Below, one piece after another: positions 47,913 to 60,852 of a stretch of 64,000 nt of DNA. The notes beneath the pieces were generated by a model, which saw nothing but the letters and a program-made list of their open reading frames with translations, searched no databases and was not told the origin of the DNA. The DNA comes from Tetrastigma voinierianum. Lineage: Eukaryota > Streptophyta > Magnoliopsida > Vitales > Vitaceae. The translations under genes were made by a program, and so were the position numbers. The stretch covers positions 186,001 to 250,000 of the forward strand of contig JAEQBH010005385.1 of NCBI GenBank assembly GCA_016808115.1. The letters are read 5' to 3'. Every line of letters begins with the position of its first letter. The first letter of the stretch is position 1.

Positions 47913-49371
47913 ATCAAAACACAAATAAATATCGCACCACAACGACGAAACCTGAAATGTCGTAGTGAACTTACACAACCACCCATCACATCAAGATGAT
48001 GACAACCACATACAAATAAAGATGACGACAATCACACGTATTAAGGCAACAACTAAATCACAAAAAATACAAATAAAAACCTAAATCTGTATTGAATACT
48101 TTATTCAAAAAGAAAATGATGAAAAAATGTGTAGATGGGTGATTTCAGGGCAAGAATGACAAAAAAATACCTCTCATAGCATAAAGAAAATAGACTAACA
48201 GAGAAAAAAAAATTAGAAAAGGGGGCTAGGATATATTTTTATTTTAAAATTAAACATATGAATTTATTCCAAAAAAATTTTAAATATAAAAATGATAATA
48301 ATGAAATTTTTTGACAACTAAATACTTGAATTACATAATAATAAACATGCACCTTTTTCTTTAGAATAATAATTTCTTTGGAATCACAATACCAATTTAT
48401 TTTATAAATTAAAATTAATTTAATAACTAAATTATCAATATATTTTCAATAATTTAATAATTTAAACTAGTATTAATAACAAAATTATTTCCTTAATTTT
48501 TATTTTTCTTTCGCTTTTGGTTTTCATTTTCTCTCCGATCGAAACCAAAAGTAACCAAAATGTCCCATGATATTTCCCCAAATAAAAAGAAAAAAAAAAA
48601 AAAAAACAGGTTCAAATCAAATATAGTTGTTAAGTAATAAATACCAAAAAACTCAAGAGAGGAAGCTTTTGTGGGTTTGACTTGATTTGATGTGGGTCGG
48701 AGTCTTGGCCACAAATAATGAGCTTCGGACATATTTAGATTTAAAAAAAAAAAAAAATCGAAATTAATTTGAGATTGTTGTCATTGAAAATTATTTTAGG
48801 TTAATATTAGAAATAAAGAATAATTTGCTATTATTTTTGTATTTACATACAATTTAATAATTTTTTTCAAAAAAACTTAAATATCTCCTGTGTTATAATA
48901 ATGTGTAATCAACCAAAACCATGCACCTCACGCAGGTCACGTGACAACCTTGTTTTCGAAATTTATCACGTGAATACATGTTAATGCTTTTTTGTTGCTG
49001 TTATTACATTCAAATTGTTTTTTAAATTGAAAATTAATAAATTGCTGTAAAAAAAAGTATTCATTTTTTTTGCGTATCAATGTTTGAGTTTAATGTAAAA
49101 TATAAACCAAGGAAAATTTTGAAGCATCTAGAAAATATTTTTTGGAGAATAAAAGAAAAACAAAACAGAGAAAAAAAGAAGTTACAGTGGATAGTTTATT
49201 TCTATTTGATATTTCAAACTTATTTATTTATTTTAGTCGTGTTGGATTTTCTTTAAAATTTTAATATGATAGCTAAATGAGGGAAAAGTTGAAAGAAAAT
49301 CCAAGGGAGAGATAATAAAAAAAGAAAAACGAAAGAAAATAAAAAAATAGGTTTAAGAAAAATATTAATTT
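47913..49371. other. AT-rich stretch with a dispersed repeat, no genes
   Basis: Bases 47930-48175 resemble 1620-1885 and 52080-52370: ACAACAAAGAC-like words, an ACCTAAATCT block, and TGATTTCA followed by AAGAATGACAAAAAAAT. The remainder is AT-rich with poly-A/poly-T runs. Confidence 0.55.
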
Positions 49372-50320
49372 GGGTTAATTATATAAATAGTGTCTCAACT
49401 TTTATATTTTTTATATTTTGGTGTCTTACCTTTATTTTTATTCAATTAAGTGTTTAAACTTTCAAATTTTTTATATATTGGTATCTCAACTTTATTTTTT
49501 TTCAATCAAGTGTTTAAACATTTTCATTTTTTCTATTTTGATGTCTCGACTTTATTTTTGTTTAATCAAGTATATAAAATTTTCTATTTTTTCGATTTTG
49601 ATGTCTTAACTTTATTTTTGTTAAATCAAGTGTTTTCTCACCAATTTTAAGATTATTATAATATTTGTATAAACAAAAATTACATCTAAATAACATTTTT
49701 ATCATATAAAAATGATGAAATCAGTTAAATGACTTTTAACTAGGTGAAAAAAACAATATTATCCTTTTCACATTAGGGTTTTTGTTAACTGTTCATTATC
49801 ATATGTTAAATTCATTAAATTTGCTGCTAGATAAAATAAAATTTTAATTATTTAAAAATGCACTTTAATATCTGGACATTTTATTTTTAATTATTCATAT
49901 ATATATATATATAAATATATATCACATAATACTTTTAGAAAATAAGTAAAAATATAAGAAGATAATTAAAATTTATTTTTAAATTGTTATATATATTTTT
50001 TTAAGAATTTTTTTTAATTTTTTATCTGAATTTATTTGTTAATTTAAATATTTATATTTCCTATCTATTTTTAAAAATAGAATCTTTGGTTGAGATACCA
50101 AAATAGAGTACAAAAAAGCCGAGACTTAATTGAACAAAAATAAAGTTAAGACATGTAGAAAAAATCAAAAATTTTAAACACTTAATTGAAAAAAAATTAA
50201 AGTTGATACACCAAAATAGAAAAATAAAAAAAATTTAAACACTTAATTGATAAAAAATAAAGTTGAAACACCAAAATAGAAATAATGGAAAAATTGAGAC
50301 ACCATTTATGTAATTAACCC
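49372..50320. mobile_element. Mutator-like foldback element, 949 bp, perfect 9-bp TSD
   Basis: The ends are GGGTTAATTATATAAATAGT (left) and the reverse complement of the right end, GGGTTAATTACATAAATGGT. The flanks are TATTAATTT at both 49363-49371 and 50321-50329, the perfect 9-bp TSD expected for Mutator-like elements. The inverted ends extend about 240-270 bp and consist of subrepeats with a 60-bp period: starts at 49422, 49482, 49542 and 49602 on the left, and about 57-60 bp on the right. No transposase is present, so it is non-autonomous. Short ORFs over the subrepeats are by-products. Confidence 0.9.
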
Positions 50321-50329
50321 TATTAATTT

Positions 50330-52500
50330 TACATTTTTTTTCAAACTTTTTTTTTAATTTATTTTATTCACGGCATAAAAATTTAAAATGCATAAATTTT
50401 TAATGAATTTAGTTTTGTTTACATTAGAAATCAATCTAGCCTTAAATTATTAATATTTTTAAAAAAATGATAGGAAAAATAAAATATACACATAAATCAA
50501 TAACTTATTTTTATATGTTACTTTAAAATTATTTTAAGGAAATTAAAAACTTAAAAAAATAAATTTTCACATTTACTTTATAATAAAAATATGAAAAAAA
50601 TTAAGTATGATTTGTAAATTTATATATTTTTAAATTCTTCAATTTGATATGTATAAAAGAAAAAAAAATCGAAATTCTAAAAGTAATATATTAATCTTAA
50701 ATCTATTTTCTATTTTCCTTATTTTATTTATCTATATTTATTTAATGAAATTCTAAAAGTAATTTTATTTTTCATTATTAGGTAAAAATAGGCTTACTTT
50801 GGGTATCCCAAATGATGTACCCCATTAGGCAAATATATTATTTACTTTGGGTTAACACGTCTATTTATTTAGTCATATAATAGTAAATAAAAAATTCATA
50901 AATTTTTACAATCTGATATAATTTCTTAGAATTCAATGTAAGTAGGACTCTGACTTTATATTTGCTTTGATTATATATATTATTAAATAAAAAAATTATG
51001 TTTCAAAATTTCCAAAATATAAAATATTATTTTTCTTAAAAATAAATTATAAATCTTTACAAATTTGTAAATTTTATTCACTAAAATATAATTTAAAGTT
51101 CTAAAATTAAACCTAGAAAATTGTAAAAAAAAATTAACAAAAAGGGTTAACCCTCAATACGTGATCGTATATGGTTAACCCTCAATTTATTATTATTATT
51201 ATTATGATTATTTTTGAAGAAATTATTATTGTTATTATTATCATTATTTGACATCAATGAACTAGGAATATGGTGGGAGGTGCAAACAATTTAAGGCTTG
51301 TTTAGAAGCAATTTTTAAAACAGTATTTTAAGAAACAAATTGATATGGAGAACAAATATTAAAAATCAAGTGAAAAACATTGAAATTTAAAATAAAAACA
51401 AATAAAAAATAAACTTGTATATATTTAATCAAATACCAATATAAAAATCTTAAAATACGATTGTCCTTCAAATTAAAGCCATTAGAGGCTTAGAGCCAAT
51501 CAATGTTTCAATCAATATATTAAAAGCCTATTAAAGGGATTATTTCAAATTCTTTAGAAAAATACTAAGAAAATAATATTTCAAAAATAATTTTCCGATA
51601 TTAAATTTCATGACAAAAATATATGAAAGAAAATCATATATAATTAAAATAAAATAGAAAGATATGAATTTTATTTAGGAAAATATATGAAATAAGTTTA
51701 AACAATTTTTGTTTCATTTTATTTTTTCTGTATATTTGTCCTTATAATTTTTTCTCATAATTGTTTTTAACTACTATTTATTTTCTTCTTCTAAAAAACT
51801 GTTTATTTAATTTGATTTTTTGAAAGAAAATTATATTATTTAATTTATAAACTTAGAATAAACTTATGTAAATTCCAAGAGTAAAATTTTAAACCATATA
51901 TTATAAAACAATATTTAGGTTAATAGGTATAATAAACTGATAAAACTATAAATTTTATAATATAGCACTTGTAATATCTATGACTCAGCCTCTTTTAAAC
52001 ATAACAATGGAACAAGAATTTATGAGAATCAGACTCACTTAATCCGCTTACATGTCCTGAATCATCCATAAAAACAAAGCAAGTTGGCATCAAAGATTTC
52101 AAGAAAATACCTACGTCATAACAAACCGACGACAAATCAAACGTCGCAAAAGACACCACTTCACAACAACAAAACCCACATCAGAATAAGTCGATAATAA
52201 CCAAACGCCAAGAAATAAGACGGTGACAATAGGAAAAAAATATAAGACCTAAATCTTTATATAAAAATCACTTTAGTGAACAAGAAAAATGAAAGAAGAA
52301 GATATAAAGAGATGATTTCATGCTAAAATTGACCAAGAAATCACCCATTCTTTTCAAGAGAGAAGGCGCTTAGAAGAAAAAAAAACCGTTTTATTTATTT
52401 TTCAAAATTTATATACAAACTGATCCTAACCAAGTACTATGAAGGCCAACAGGCTGTGCTCTTTTGTAAGAATTGTTTTCTAGAAACTTTTTTTTTAATT
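50330..52500. other. AT-rich stretch without genes
   Basis: It contains ATT microsatellite runs (about 51188-51255) and a possible GGCTTGTTTAGAAGC-type MITE start near 51295. A member of the MITE-like family lies at about 51540-51790, and a copy of the dispersed repeat at 52080-52370. No coding signal was found. Confidence 0.55.
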
Positions 52501-55200
52501 TCTTCACTTGCATATTATATTATTATACATTCAGCTCAGTTTTGAGATTCACCTACACTCTATAACCATTCCATGCACTCCTGATGTGCGGAAAACGCTC
52601 TTTTCATCACTCCCATGGACTCTATCACATAAACTGATGCTTTCATTAAAGGTCAGGGCAACCCATCAGGCTGGTGACAAATGTTTCGACTGGCTGTCAA
52701 GCACAATGGAAGTCTATGTCGGCTGATATAGCCGGTAAAATCCAAGCAACGCCCGATCACGCCGTGATCACAAATTGTACATCCGATCCTCGTAGGCAAT
52801 GCATGCATGTTTGAACCTATTGAAATTGCTACCCATGAGCTACCCAATTCATCTCTGGTTTATGGTCACCTAATCCTGTAATGAGGCTAATCCCCAGCAT
52901 ACTGGTACATCTGCAACCCCGAATTCCCACCTCCAGGCGGATTCAGAACCATCACTACCGGCCGCTTCTCGGGTTTTCATTTCCTGGCTCACTTAGACCG
53001 TCTAAACCTCTTCCAGCCTCACTCCAAGGAGCCACCGAGCTGAATGAATGAGGAACGCACCCGGCACTCCCAGAGCAACCCAAGGTCATCTTAACAGGTC
53101 CCATCCTTATATCTGGCAGCACGACACACTCTATCTCTACCCCAAAGAAACTCTCCTTGCTATAGCAAAGAAGTGGCGCCTGCCCAGTGAACAGCAAGCC
53201 TGAGGCCCAAGGGTTTTTATCAGCAAATCCCAATTCACTCAGAGACCCAGGTGGGACCACCTGAACTGAGTCACTGCCCCATGACACACATAAATCCCAC
53301 TGATACTTCCAGGCTGATCCCCACTGTGGGCTCTGAACCCGATCTCCGTCTCCCAGGCACTATTTCTTATAAAACCAGATTTGATCCTGGGGCTGATGGC
53401 TACTGGGCACGAATTAAGTGAGTATGCAGCATCCAAGACAGTTTAGGGTTTGATAGTGATAAGTGTGTCTTAGTCGACTTCCTTTGCGTAAATCCCAGCA
53501 CTGGCATCTCCGACGAAAAGGGTCATTGACCCTCAAGGCTGACGTGGGCTCCAGAGCAACTTGATTTTATCAAGTCCCCAATTAACTTCTTCACCTGGGA
53601 AAGGATCGAATAGCAAATTCGCTTGTGCTTCGTCGAACAATCAGTCGAATACGGGGCCATGATTAGGCCGGCTCGAACTGCACCGCAGCCAGTAAATCTT
53701 TGATTCAAGGTTTAATTACGCCTAGTCAGAGGGACAAGTCAACGCCGAATCTAACTGTGAACCCCGGTATGTAAAATATGCTTCTCTAATCAAACAAATT
53801 ACACTCGACTGAAACTTAACATGTCCTAGACCTAATGGTGGTTTGATGCCCAGCGCCGCTGTCGCTTTCTTTGCCAATAAAGGAGACAATATATCTCCCA
53901 TCTACTATCACCGCTCCTCCATACTTACACACCTGGAAGTAAGCCGTATGGCAGTTCCCCGTCCTGACGGATCCCATACATTTCAGATGATCACGATAAC
54001 TACCCGCACCATGGCGCGCACGCCCACAAAATCTCGATCCAAATGCCGGGTCCCCCGGTAATGCACATATAAATCCGGGCCGCACGCTGGCACCCCAAAC
54101 AACCGACTCGATAGCATGCCGTTGAGTTACACGAAGCGCGTTATGCGAATCACCCCGGGAAGAACACTAACTCACCCGCTCACACGTAGGGTATTACGCC
54201 AACTATGGAAGTCGAGCGTCGCCGACACGGCACGAATCTCACTAACTTGATGTCCTCATCTTGAAATCAACGGCAAGATCCGGGTCTCCATCTCCAAATT
54301 TCGCGGCCATTCACCCACGAGGGAATCCTGGATCACGGGAGACCCGCTCCGCCTGCACCAGCAACATCAGTTAGTCGCCACCCCGCACACGGACAGAGGC
54401 TGATGCTCGCTGGCCAATCAAGGACGTAGATGTTACTCCTGCCTCATCCGGGAAAAACACTGCCGCCGGCTCTAAGATCCCTGTGATCAACTTATCCGAC
54501 ACAGTCCCACTGACAACCAATCTACCCAGACTTTCGCCAAGAATTGAAAAATAAGAAACCTCGTACTCCACCCCTGCACCCCCTGTAAAGTAACGGTTGT
54601 CGAAGCCCAACAAAAACCTTGTTGGTCGCCCCTGCTTTAGTTAGACTACTTCAAATGGAAATAGGGTGAGGAATTACTGGGTGCTCTCGCCTACAAGACT
54701 ACGTGTACCTCGAAGTTAAACTAAGATCTCCTTTCTCTCGTGACTCACTTACTGCGAATGAAAGCCGGTGTATCCTCAATTAAATTGGTCTACCTACCAT
54801 CCGAACAACTACGCCCAAATCAGAAAATGCAAGTTCAGTGGTCAGAGAGTTAGACACAAGGACGAGTCATGGAAGCTGCAAAGAATCCGAGTGGTGATCC
54901 TACCACCGCCGTTGCAAATTCTATAACAAACTGAAAGGAGGCTCTCAAAATTCTAAATTTCTAAGATCTTAGTTTTGAGGAGCTTTTTGATAATAATGCG
55001 ACCCTAATTTTAGGAAAGTTCCAACCCAACCTGGAGGGACCAGTAATCACGGCCTGTGTGGAGTCAGTCCCACACCATAGACAAAACAGATGGAGCTCCT
55101 GTACCTAGAATGTGGAATGCCAATGCACGAAAAGGTATTTATCAATAAAGAATATCTTATTATCTACTTCACAAATTCATACGTTAGGCTATTCAAATAC
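52501..55200. other. GC-richer unclassified region, probably decayed transposon
   Basis: Composition changes sharply from the AT-rich left side. ORFs up to 110 codons exist on both strands (52955-53287, 53816-54085 and 54371-54613, all minus). Their predicted peptides show no domain I can recognise, and none extends beyond one exon-sized piece. The region adjoins a tandem array and a transposon-like coding relic, both in the same composition class, so I infer that it is part of the same large decayed element. A host pseudogene is not excluded. Confidence 0.35.
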
Positions 55201-55224
55201 AAGTTTATGATTTAGCTTCACTGA

Positions 55225-56060
55225 CGCCACCCAAAGATAGCCACATATCAGGTTTGAGCTAAATTGTTAGTACCCGGGGTAAGTAGCTTTCACCGACCAT
55301 TCGCCAAAGATAGATCACATCTGAATGGTCAAATTATGTTCGGTGGCGTTAGCTCACCGACTCGTCTCGCCCAAAGATAGATCGTAAGGACATACTGTCA
55401 AATTACAAGTCCGAGTGGCGCCGTTCTTCACCGAGGAACTACCTCCCAAAGATGGATCATGATCGAAATGGTCAATTATGTCCGGTGGCAGTCAACCGAC
55501 GGTCCGATCAAAGATGGATCATGACCTAGTTATCAAATTATGTCCCGTGGCCTAATTCATCACCCGTCAACAAAGATATCACATATACCGTCAAACATAA
55601 GCCCGGGCGGGCGCGAACACCACTCCCGCCCCGCCTTAACATCGGACCACATCTAGCTGGCCAAATTACAGTCTGAGTGGCGCAAATAATCGACCACGCC
55701 GCCTGGGGCACATATCACATATAATCGGGTCAAATTGATGTCCGAGCGTTCGGGCCATCGACCGGTCACCCAACATGGGACGCATCTAGGCTCACAACAT
55801 AAGTCCGAGTGGTGCGGCACCCGACCCGCCCAAATTTAGCATATATCACATCTAGCCTGGCCACCCATTAGGTCCAGTGGCGCAACACCTGACCCGTCCG
55901 GCCAAGCATAAATCCCACTAGGGTCAAGTCAAATTCATAGTCCCGGTGGCGCAGCCGCTCACTGATTCTGTACTCCGCCCCAAAGATAGATCACATCCGG
56001 GTCGGGTCAAATTACGGTCCGGTGGCGGAGCCGACGACCACGCCATCCAGATAATCCAAC
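55225..56060. repeat. Tandem array, about 12 degenerate units of 62-75 bp
   Basis: Units carry CCCAAAGATAGATCACATC, then GGTCAAATTA, then GTCCGGTGGCG, then CACCGAC-type text. Recognisable AAAGAT starts lie at 55233, 55306, 55373, 55448, 55510, 55572 and 55982, with more decayed units between 55600 and 55980. It lies just beyond the 3' side (minus-strand sense) of the coding relic at 56235-59200. Confidence 0.82.
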
Positions 56061-56234
56061 CGTGCCGATTCGGCCACATCGATTTCTAACAGACAATCAA
56101 TCTATGCAATTGAATGAAGCACTGTGAATCCATGAGCGGATGGCATACTTGATAAAGCATTCAGTATAACAAAACTTAGCAAAAAGAAGAAGAAGTAAAT
56201 TGTTTGGTACATCCACCGAATAGTATAAAAGTGT

Positions 56235-57720
56235 TCAAACCCTAGTTGCTATGGCGTCCTGCGGCCAGCCGATCGAGACATGGCCAGGACTATCGGGGCT
56301 TCTTCTCCGGCGTGAGGCGAGGCTACTCTCAGAGTGCTCATCCTTACACCTGCATTTGTATCCAGTTTGGGCGGTGACGAGACAGGGCGCGGGGATTGGC
56401 GAAGACCTTTGGGGTGAACGGGATTGAAGGATCCGGAATTCCATCCGGGATCTGTGGTTTGCTCCTGCAAATGTTGTGCGTAAGCCTTGACAACCCCATG
56501 CCCAGATATTTGAGCAGTAGCGTCGCCGCGGAATTGAACTCGACCTCCATTGTTTCTCTGTCGGCAGCAGCCTTTTCCCGGAATGCGGCGAACTCATCCT
56601 TCATAGTCCCGAGATCCATGACTAAGGCAAGTCTCTCATTTGCCAAACGATATTCTCCTCTTCTGCCTTCTTACAAGCCTCCCCCGCTACGGCCAACGCC
56701 TCATGAGCAACTCCATGCTCGGACTCCGCCCTCTGGCAAGCATCTTCCGTAAGCGCTAAGGCCACGTTGGGCGGGCAGCTCGGACTCTACGTACTTTCGG
56801 GTATTGGCAGCCTCTTGGTCGCTAGCAGCCGCCGTTGCCTCATGGCATGTAGCGTCTCTCGGCCCTCGGCACAGGGTGGCCTCTCAGCGGGACTCCAGCA
56901 GCCTCGTCACGGCACGCTAACTCAGCCTTCTTTAATGAGGCGCTCTGTATCTCTCGTTGACCATCCCGCTAAAACGCGCCATAATCTTAGCCGCTCGGCG
57001 TCCGCCAGCGAAGCTCAGACTCGTGATCTTTGGAGCGCCATGTCGAAAACGGCCCGGCGATGGCTGCGAAAAGACCCGATTAGCAACAAGAAACAAGTAA
57101 TGACTATTACCATCGATGGAACTCCTATCTTACCGGCTGGTTGGCCCGGGCCGAAGTTTGCGATTCACGGACTTGTATCCCGTCGTCGATAATTCGCGGA
57201 AAATCCTCATTCGGGGTAGAGGCAGGGAGGGTCATTGTATAATCCTCGCGAAGACCCATACTCGAGCGATTACCGGCACCCGGTATATATGCGGGTACAA
57301 ATTGCCTAGCCGATCGTCCGAGGACGCTCCGCGATGGAACGGCTCTTAGTGACGCAGTATATCCGTCACCTCCTTCGCCCCAAGGGTCGACACCTCCACC
57401 CTCGGGGGCTCCGGCCCGCGTGGAGGGAGGTAGCTGTCGGTTATCACCTGGTCTGGCCAGGAGGGCCTGGGCAGTCCCAACCGCATGTACTTTGATCTGC
57501 CTGGTTGCTCCTCGGCTTGATCCGAAGGCGGGATGCCGTGCGATCGGGCGAACCATCGTTCGATTACGATCTGTGGCCGTCGGATTCTGGATTCGACCCG
57601 GTAGGCTGGTCGGGAGAGCAGAAGGAGATGATGGTGGCCGTCCCAGAACTTCGTCGGCGGCGATCATGTGACAGTTGGTTTGGTTCCTCGGTTTGGACAA
57701 GGCGATTAATCGACTCATGG
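56235..57720 (-). pseudogene. Decayed transposon-like ORF: central and coiled-coil part
   Basis: Minus-strand pieces appear to be one broken protein. 57125-57718 contains SRSVLGRSARQFVPAYIPG and EDYTMTLPASTPNEDFPRII followed by DDG. 56344-56646 contains MANERLALVMDLGTMKDEF and AAFREKAAADRETMEVEF, a charged helical stretch. It ends with PQIPDGIPDP and PFTPKVFANP. Between them (56650-57120) Ala/Glu/Arg-rich text in shifting frames suggests a coiled coil. The layout resembles the long gag-like or 'gypsy-type transposon' proteins of plants, but I cannot place it in a named family with certainty. A decayed host gene is the alternative. Confidence 0.42.
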
Positions 57721-59200
57721 CCGGAAATCACCTGCCGCTTCCTCTTACGTAGTGATCAGCGGCCGAGTCATTCTCTCACCAGTTTCTTCCTCTCGAAATC
57801 TTAGGGACCTTCGGGTGTCGGCAGACCCGAGCCGCAAATCCTCCCCCTTGGACCACGGCGCTTTAGAGCCTTAGGACCTCCCTGCTTTCGCTTGACCTTC
57901 ACCACTCGGGGGGCAGGTCCTGTCACTTGCACGGGCAGGAGGAGGCGTTCAGGATGGCTCCTCCTATTTCTCTCACCAAGAGCAGGAAGGGACCAGACTA
58001 GGGCCCCCCGGCTCGAGGGGCCTCGGCCACCTCACAGGCCCCGGGTGCGCTTGGGCCTCGACCGCCTCGATTACCTGATTCCTGGAGGAGCTAGCGTCGC
58101 TAGAAACTAAGCGCCGCAAATCAGCAACCACAAAGTGCTCACCTTCCACGCGTGCGGGCAAAGTGAGGCAGGAGGGTATAAGGAGCCGGGTTGTGTCTTA
58201 CGACAGAAATGTTCTCTGGAGTAAGCAAAACCCGGCAGTGGCGCTCCCGTTCGGAAATCTCTAAAAGTCGGCGAATCTTCTCAATGCTCGATTTCTCCAC
58301 CCAGTTTATCAACCTTCCACGCCAAGCCTTTCCTGCATGAATAACCCACGGTTAATACATCATAACACAACAAACGTCGGGATATAGGTTGGCAATCCAG
58401 GTCGAACATTATACACTGGGAAAGGCGGGGCGGTTAACATTAAATGGCAACCGGGGTCTCATCCCGAGACCCTCACTGCGCCCGCGCCTCCGTCTTAGGC
58501 GAGTTGGGAAGCCCATTGACGATCTGCAATCGCGGGCTTAAAGCCGACATGAACATCCGACCACCTGGCCCCACGTTGAGAAAGTAAATCATGAAATCTC
58601 CATCGCGTGAGGTCGGGGTGAATGCGGATGGTTCGCGCGCGGTATCGATTGGGATCACAGTCACGTTGGGGTGGATGAGGGCCGGGGTCGCTCGGGTAAA
58701 ATGCAAAAACTATTTAACTATGGTCGACACGGGAAGAGGTATAACTTGGCTCACTAAGATGTTCCGGGTAAAATGCCACCACAGTTGTGTTCTCCACTGC
58801 GCGTAGACTCGTCGCCCTCTCCATCAGGAGTCAATGACATCGGGAACCTCCTGTCGCCATTAGTTCATCATTGTCAAGGGCGAATGATGTTGCTTGCGAG
58901 AGGCGTCATGCAGGCGCCCTCGGGCGACCACCGTGGAAGTTTCTTCCACACCCCTGCGCCGTTCTGGCGATTAAAGAGGATGAAAAGAATATTAGACCCC
59001 GGCCATGCCTGGTGGTACAAAGGCATACCTCGAAGCCCGGACGATACGCCGCCGGGCGCAATAAAGTATTAAACACGCCCCTTCGGCCTTTGTGACCCCG
59101 GCTTGCCTGGGGACCGGGCCTACTAAGGGACGATGATGGTTTCTGTGGAATGAAGTGCGAGTGCACACCTTGATGGCTCACCGAGAGCAGTGCAGAGGTG
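57721..59200 (-). pseudogene. Decayed transposon-like ORF: N-terminal part
   Basis: Minus-strand pieces are 58906-59181 (GRGLIFFSSSLIARTAQ and AYRPGFEVCLCTT), 58473-58706 (FMIYFLNVGPGGRMFMSAL followed by LQIVNGLPNSPK) and 57973-58161 (HFVVADLRRLVSSDASSS). The order (a G-F-P-hydrophobic block, a W/F-Y-F block, then a G-L-P-x-S-x-K block) is reminiscent of the N-terminus of putative gypsy-type plant transposon proteins (Transposase_28-like), from memory and without alignment. Frames are broken throughout. Confidence 0.38.
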
Positions 59201-60852
59201 AGCAGCCCTGTCGCCGAGTGGTTGGTCGCCGAGGGGAAAGCAAATAAACCAAAATAACACGGAAAGGAAAAAGGTACGGCATAATGATGCCTATCTATAT
59301 ATATCGTCGCCTAGGGTCTGCAATCGCATTTAATGCAGCGATGACTGGTCGTTTGCCCGGATCTCAACCATCATGACGGTTCGCGCTCTAGGGCACAGTA
59401 ATCTAAGGTGGGCCAAGCCTAGGGGCCTTTCACTCGGGTGATTAAACCGGCCCGTTAACAAGTTTTATGATCGATTGGCCTCACTTAGGTAGAGTGTCCA
59501 CACACAGTTGTAATAAGATGCTAAGTTGTTAAAAAATCACAGTTTTATTAATTACACCCAAAAGGTGTTCGGCATTACATAGCGATGCTTGTTGTCAAGC
59601 AATCATAATACAATACGACACACTAGCATTCATAACATCTGAAATACAAAAGAAAAAGGTAAGACGTCACTATTTTGCGAGAAGAAGGGAAAGACGAGGA
59701 GATGGAAATTTGAAAAGAAAATTTGCCCTTGAAGCTAAAGAAGTAAAGGAAGGATGAGGCTGGGGGAGGTTAAGTGATCCCTGCAAAATTCCGCAGGAGG
59801 TGTCCTCGAACTCCATTCAAGTTCTAGAACCACCAGACCCAGGGACATTTCCAGGCTCAGCTCAGACCATCACAACCTCGGTCTTGACCCTCGATTAGAA
59901 GGCGCGCCCAAGTAACTGAACACTATCATCCTTCGTCCAGCGATCAGGGACTTTGCTTAATGTGGCTATCCTTAGCAGCGAAGGCGAGGATAACCCAGGT
60001 AAGACAACCAATCTCCTCACCCCTTTCGCCTTTTATATTTGCTTCTAAATCGAGGGTCGGCTGAAGCGACCCAATAGCATCTAATGCATTCTCGAAAAGT
60101 TCCTGAAATTTACGTTGAAAATTAAGCATCGTGGTAGAGTGATCCTATAATATGGCGGTCAACCTTGTTCTTTGTTTTCGGCTAGGGATGATCTTCTCCC
60201 GGCCGAGAAAGAACGTGTAGGTACCATGGGCGAGGCTTAGCACCCTTAGCCGGTAGGCCAAGCGAGAACGAGGGGATTAGGCAGGGCCATTGAGGCATGG
60301 TGATCTCCCACCAGTACCCCAGGGGAATGAGCCCCAGCCAACCGACCGAGGCGTGACGGACCCTCCTCGGGGTGCCGGGTATCTCATATCCCGGATGGCT
60401 TTTAACTCAAGTGCTTACTTTTCCGATCAGCAACTCCACCAAATGAAGTAGCCAACTGGCTCTCCACATTACAAGTGTGAGTTCTCCCATGAACTGATTC
60501 CGTCGCCTCTAACAGAGTAGGAAAGCTCTCTTAGCAGCGGTTCTATCGGGAATGCAGTTACGCAAAGGGAAGAATAAGTCATCCTTCCTGAAATAAGAGC
60601 CACCTTCCCCTAACATTATGGGAAGAAATCGTATACTCTCCAAAAAAGACGGATCTTCTTTCCTCCCTCCATAAAAGAGAAGGAGGTCACACGAATGAGT
60701 GCGAGATTCTAATCAGAATGCTTTGTTGCTCAAACTCTAAATCTTCTAGAAAAGGACTAACTTTGCCATTGGAGGGGAGATGGATCACCACCGTCGTTTG
60801 CGTGTTTGTTTGCAGTGCATTCGCGGTGAATGCCTCGGCTTGATCATGACTT
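59201..60852 (-). pseudogene. GC-rich decayed region with unassigned ORF remnants
   Basis: The minus-strand piece 59944-60129 reads MLNFQRKFQELFENALDAI and LDLEANIKGERGEE. Downstream, broken text (VPGSGGSRT, LPQPHPSFTSLAS) leads to AATAAAACTGTG near 59535-59550 on the minus strand, a plausible polyadenylation-type end. The piece at 60687-60850 (EAFTANALQTNTQTTVVIHL) is open to the LTR boundary. I recognise no domain. It may be another copy or part of the transposon-like gene to its left. Confidence 0.3.

Noticed and set aside
52955..53287. 110-codon minus-strand ORF as a host exon
   Set aside because: No splice-site context, homologous motif or neighbouring exon could be recognised. It is left as unclassified rather than called a gene.
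56396..57192. Plus-strand ORFs of 118 and 141 codons
   Set aside because: They overlap in antisense the minus-strand pieces that read as a coherent (though broken) helical protein. They show no motif of their own.
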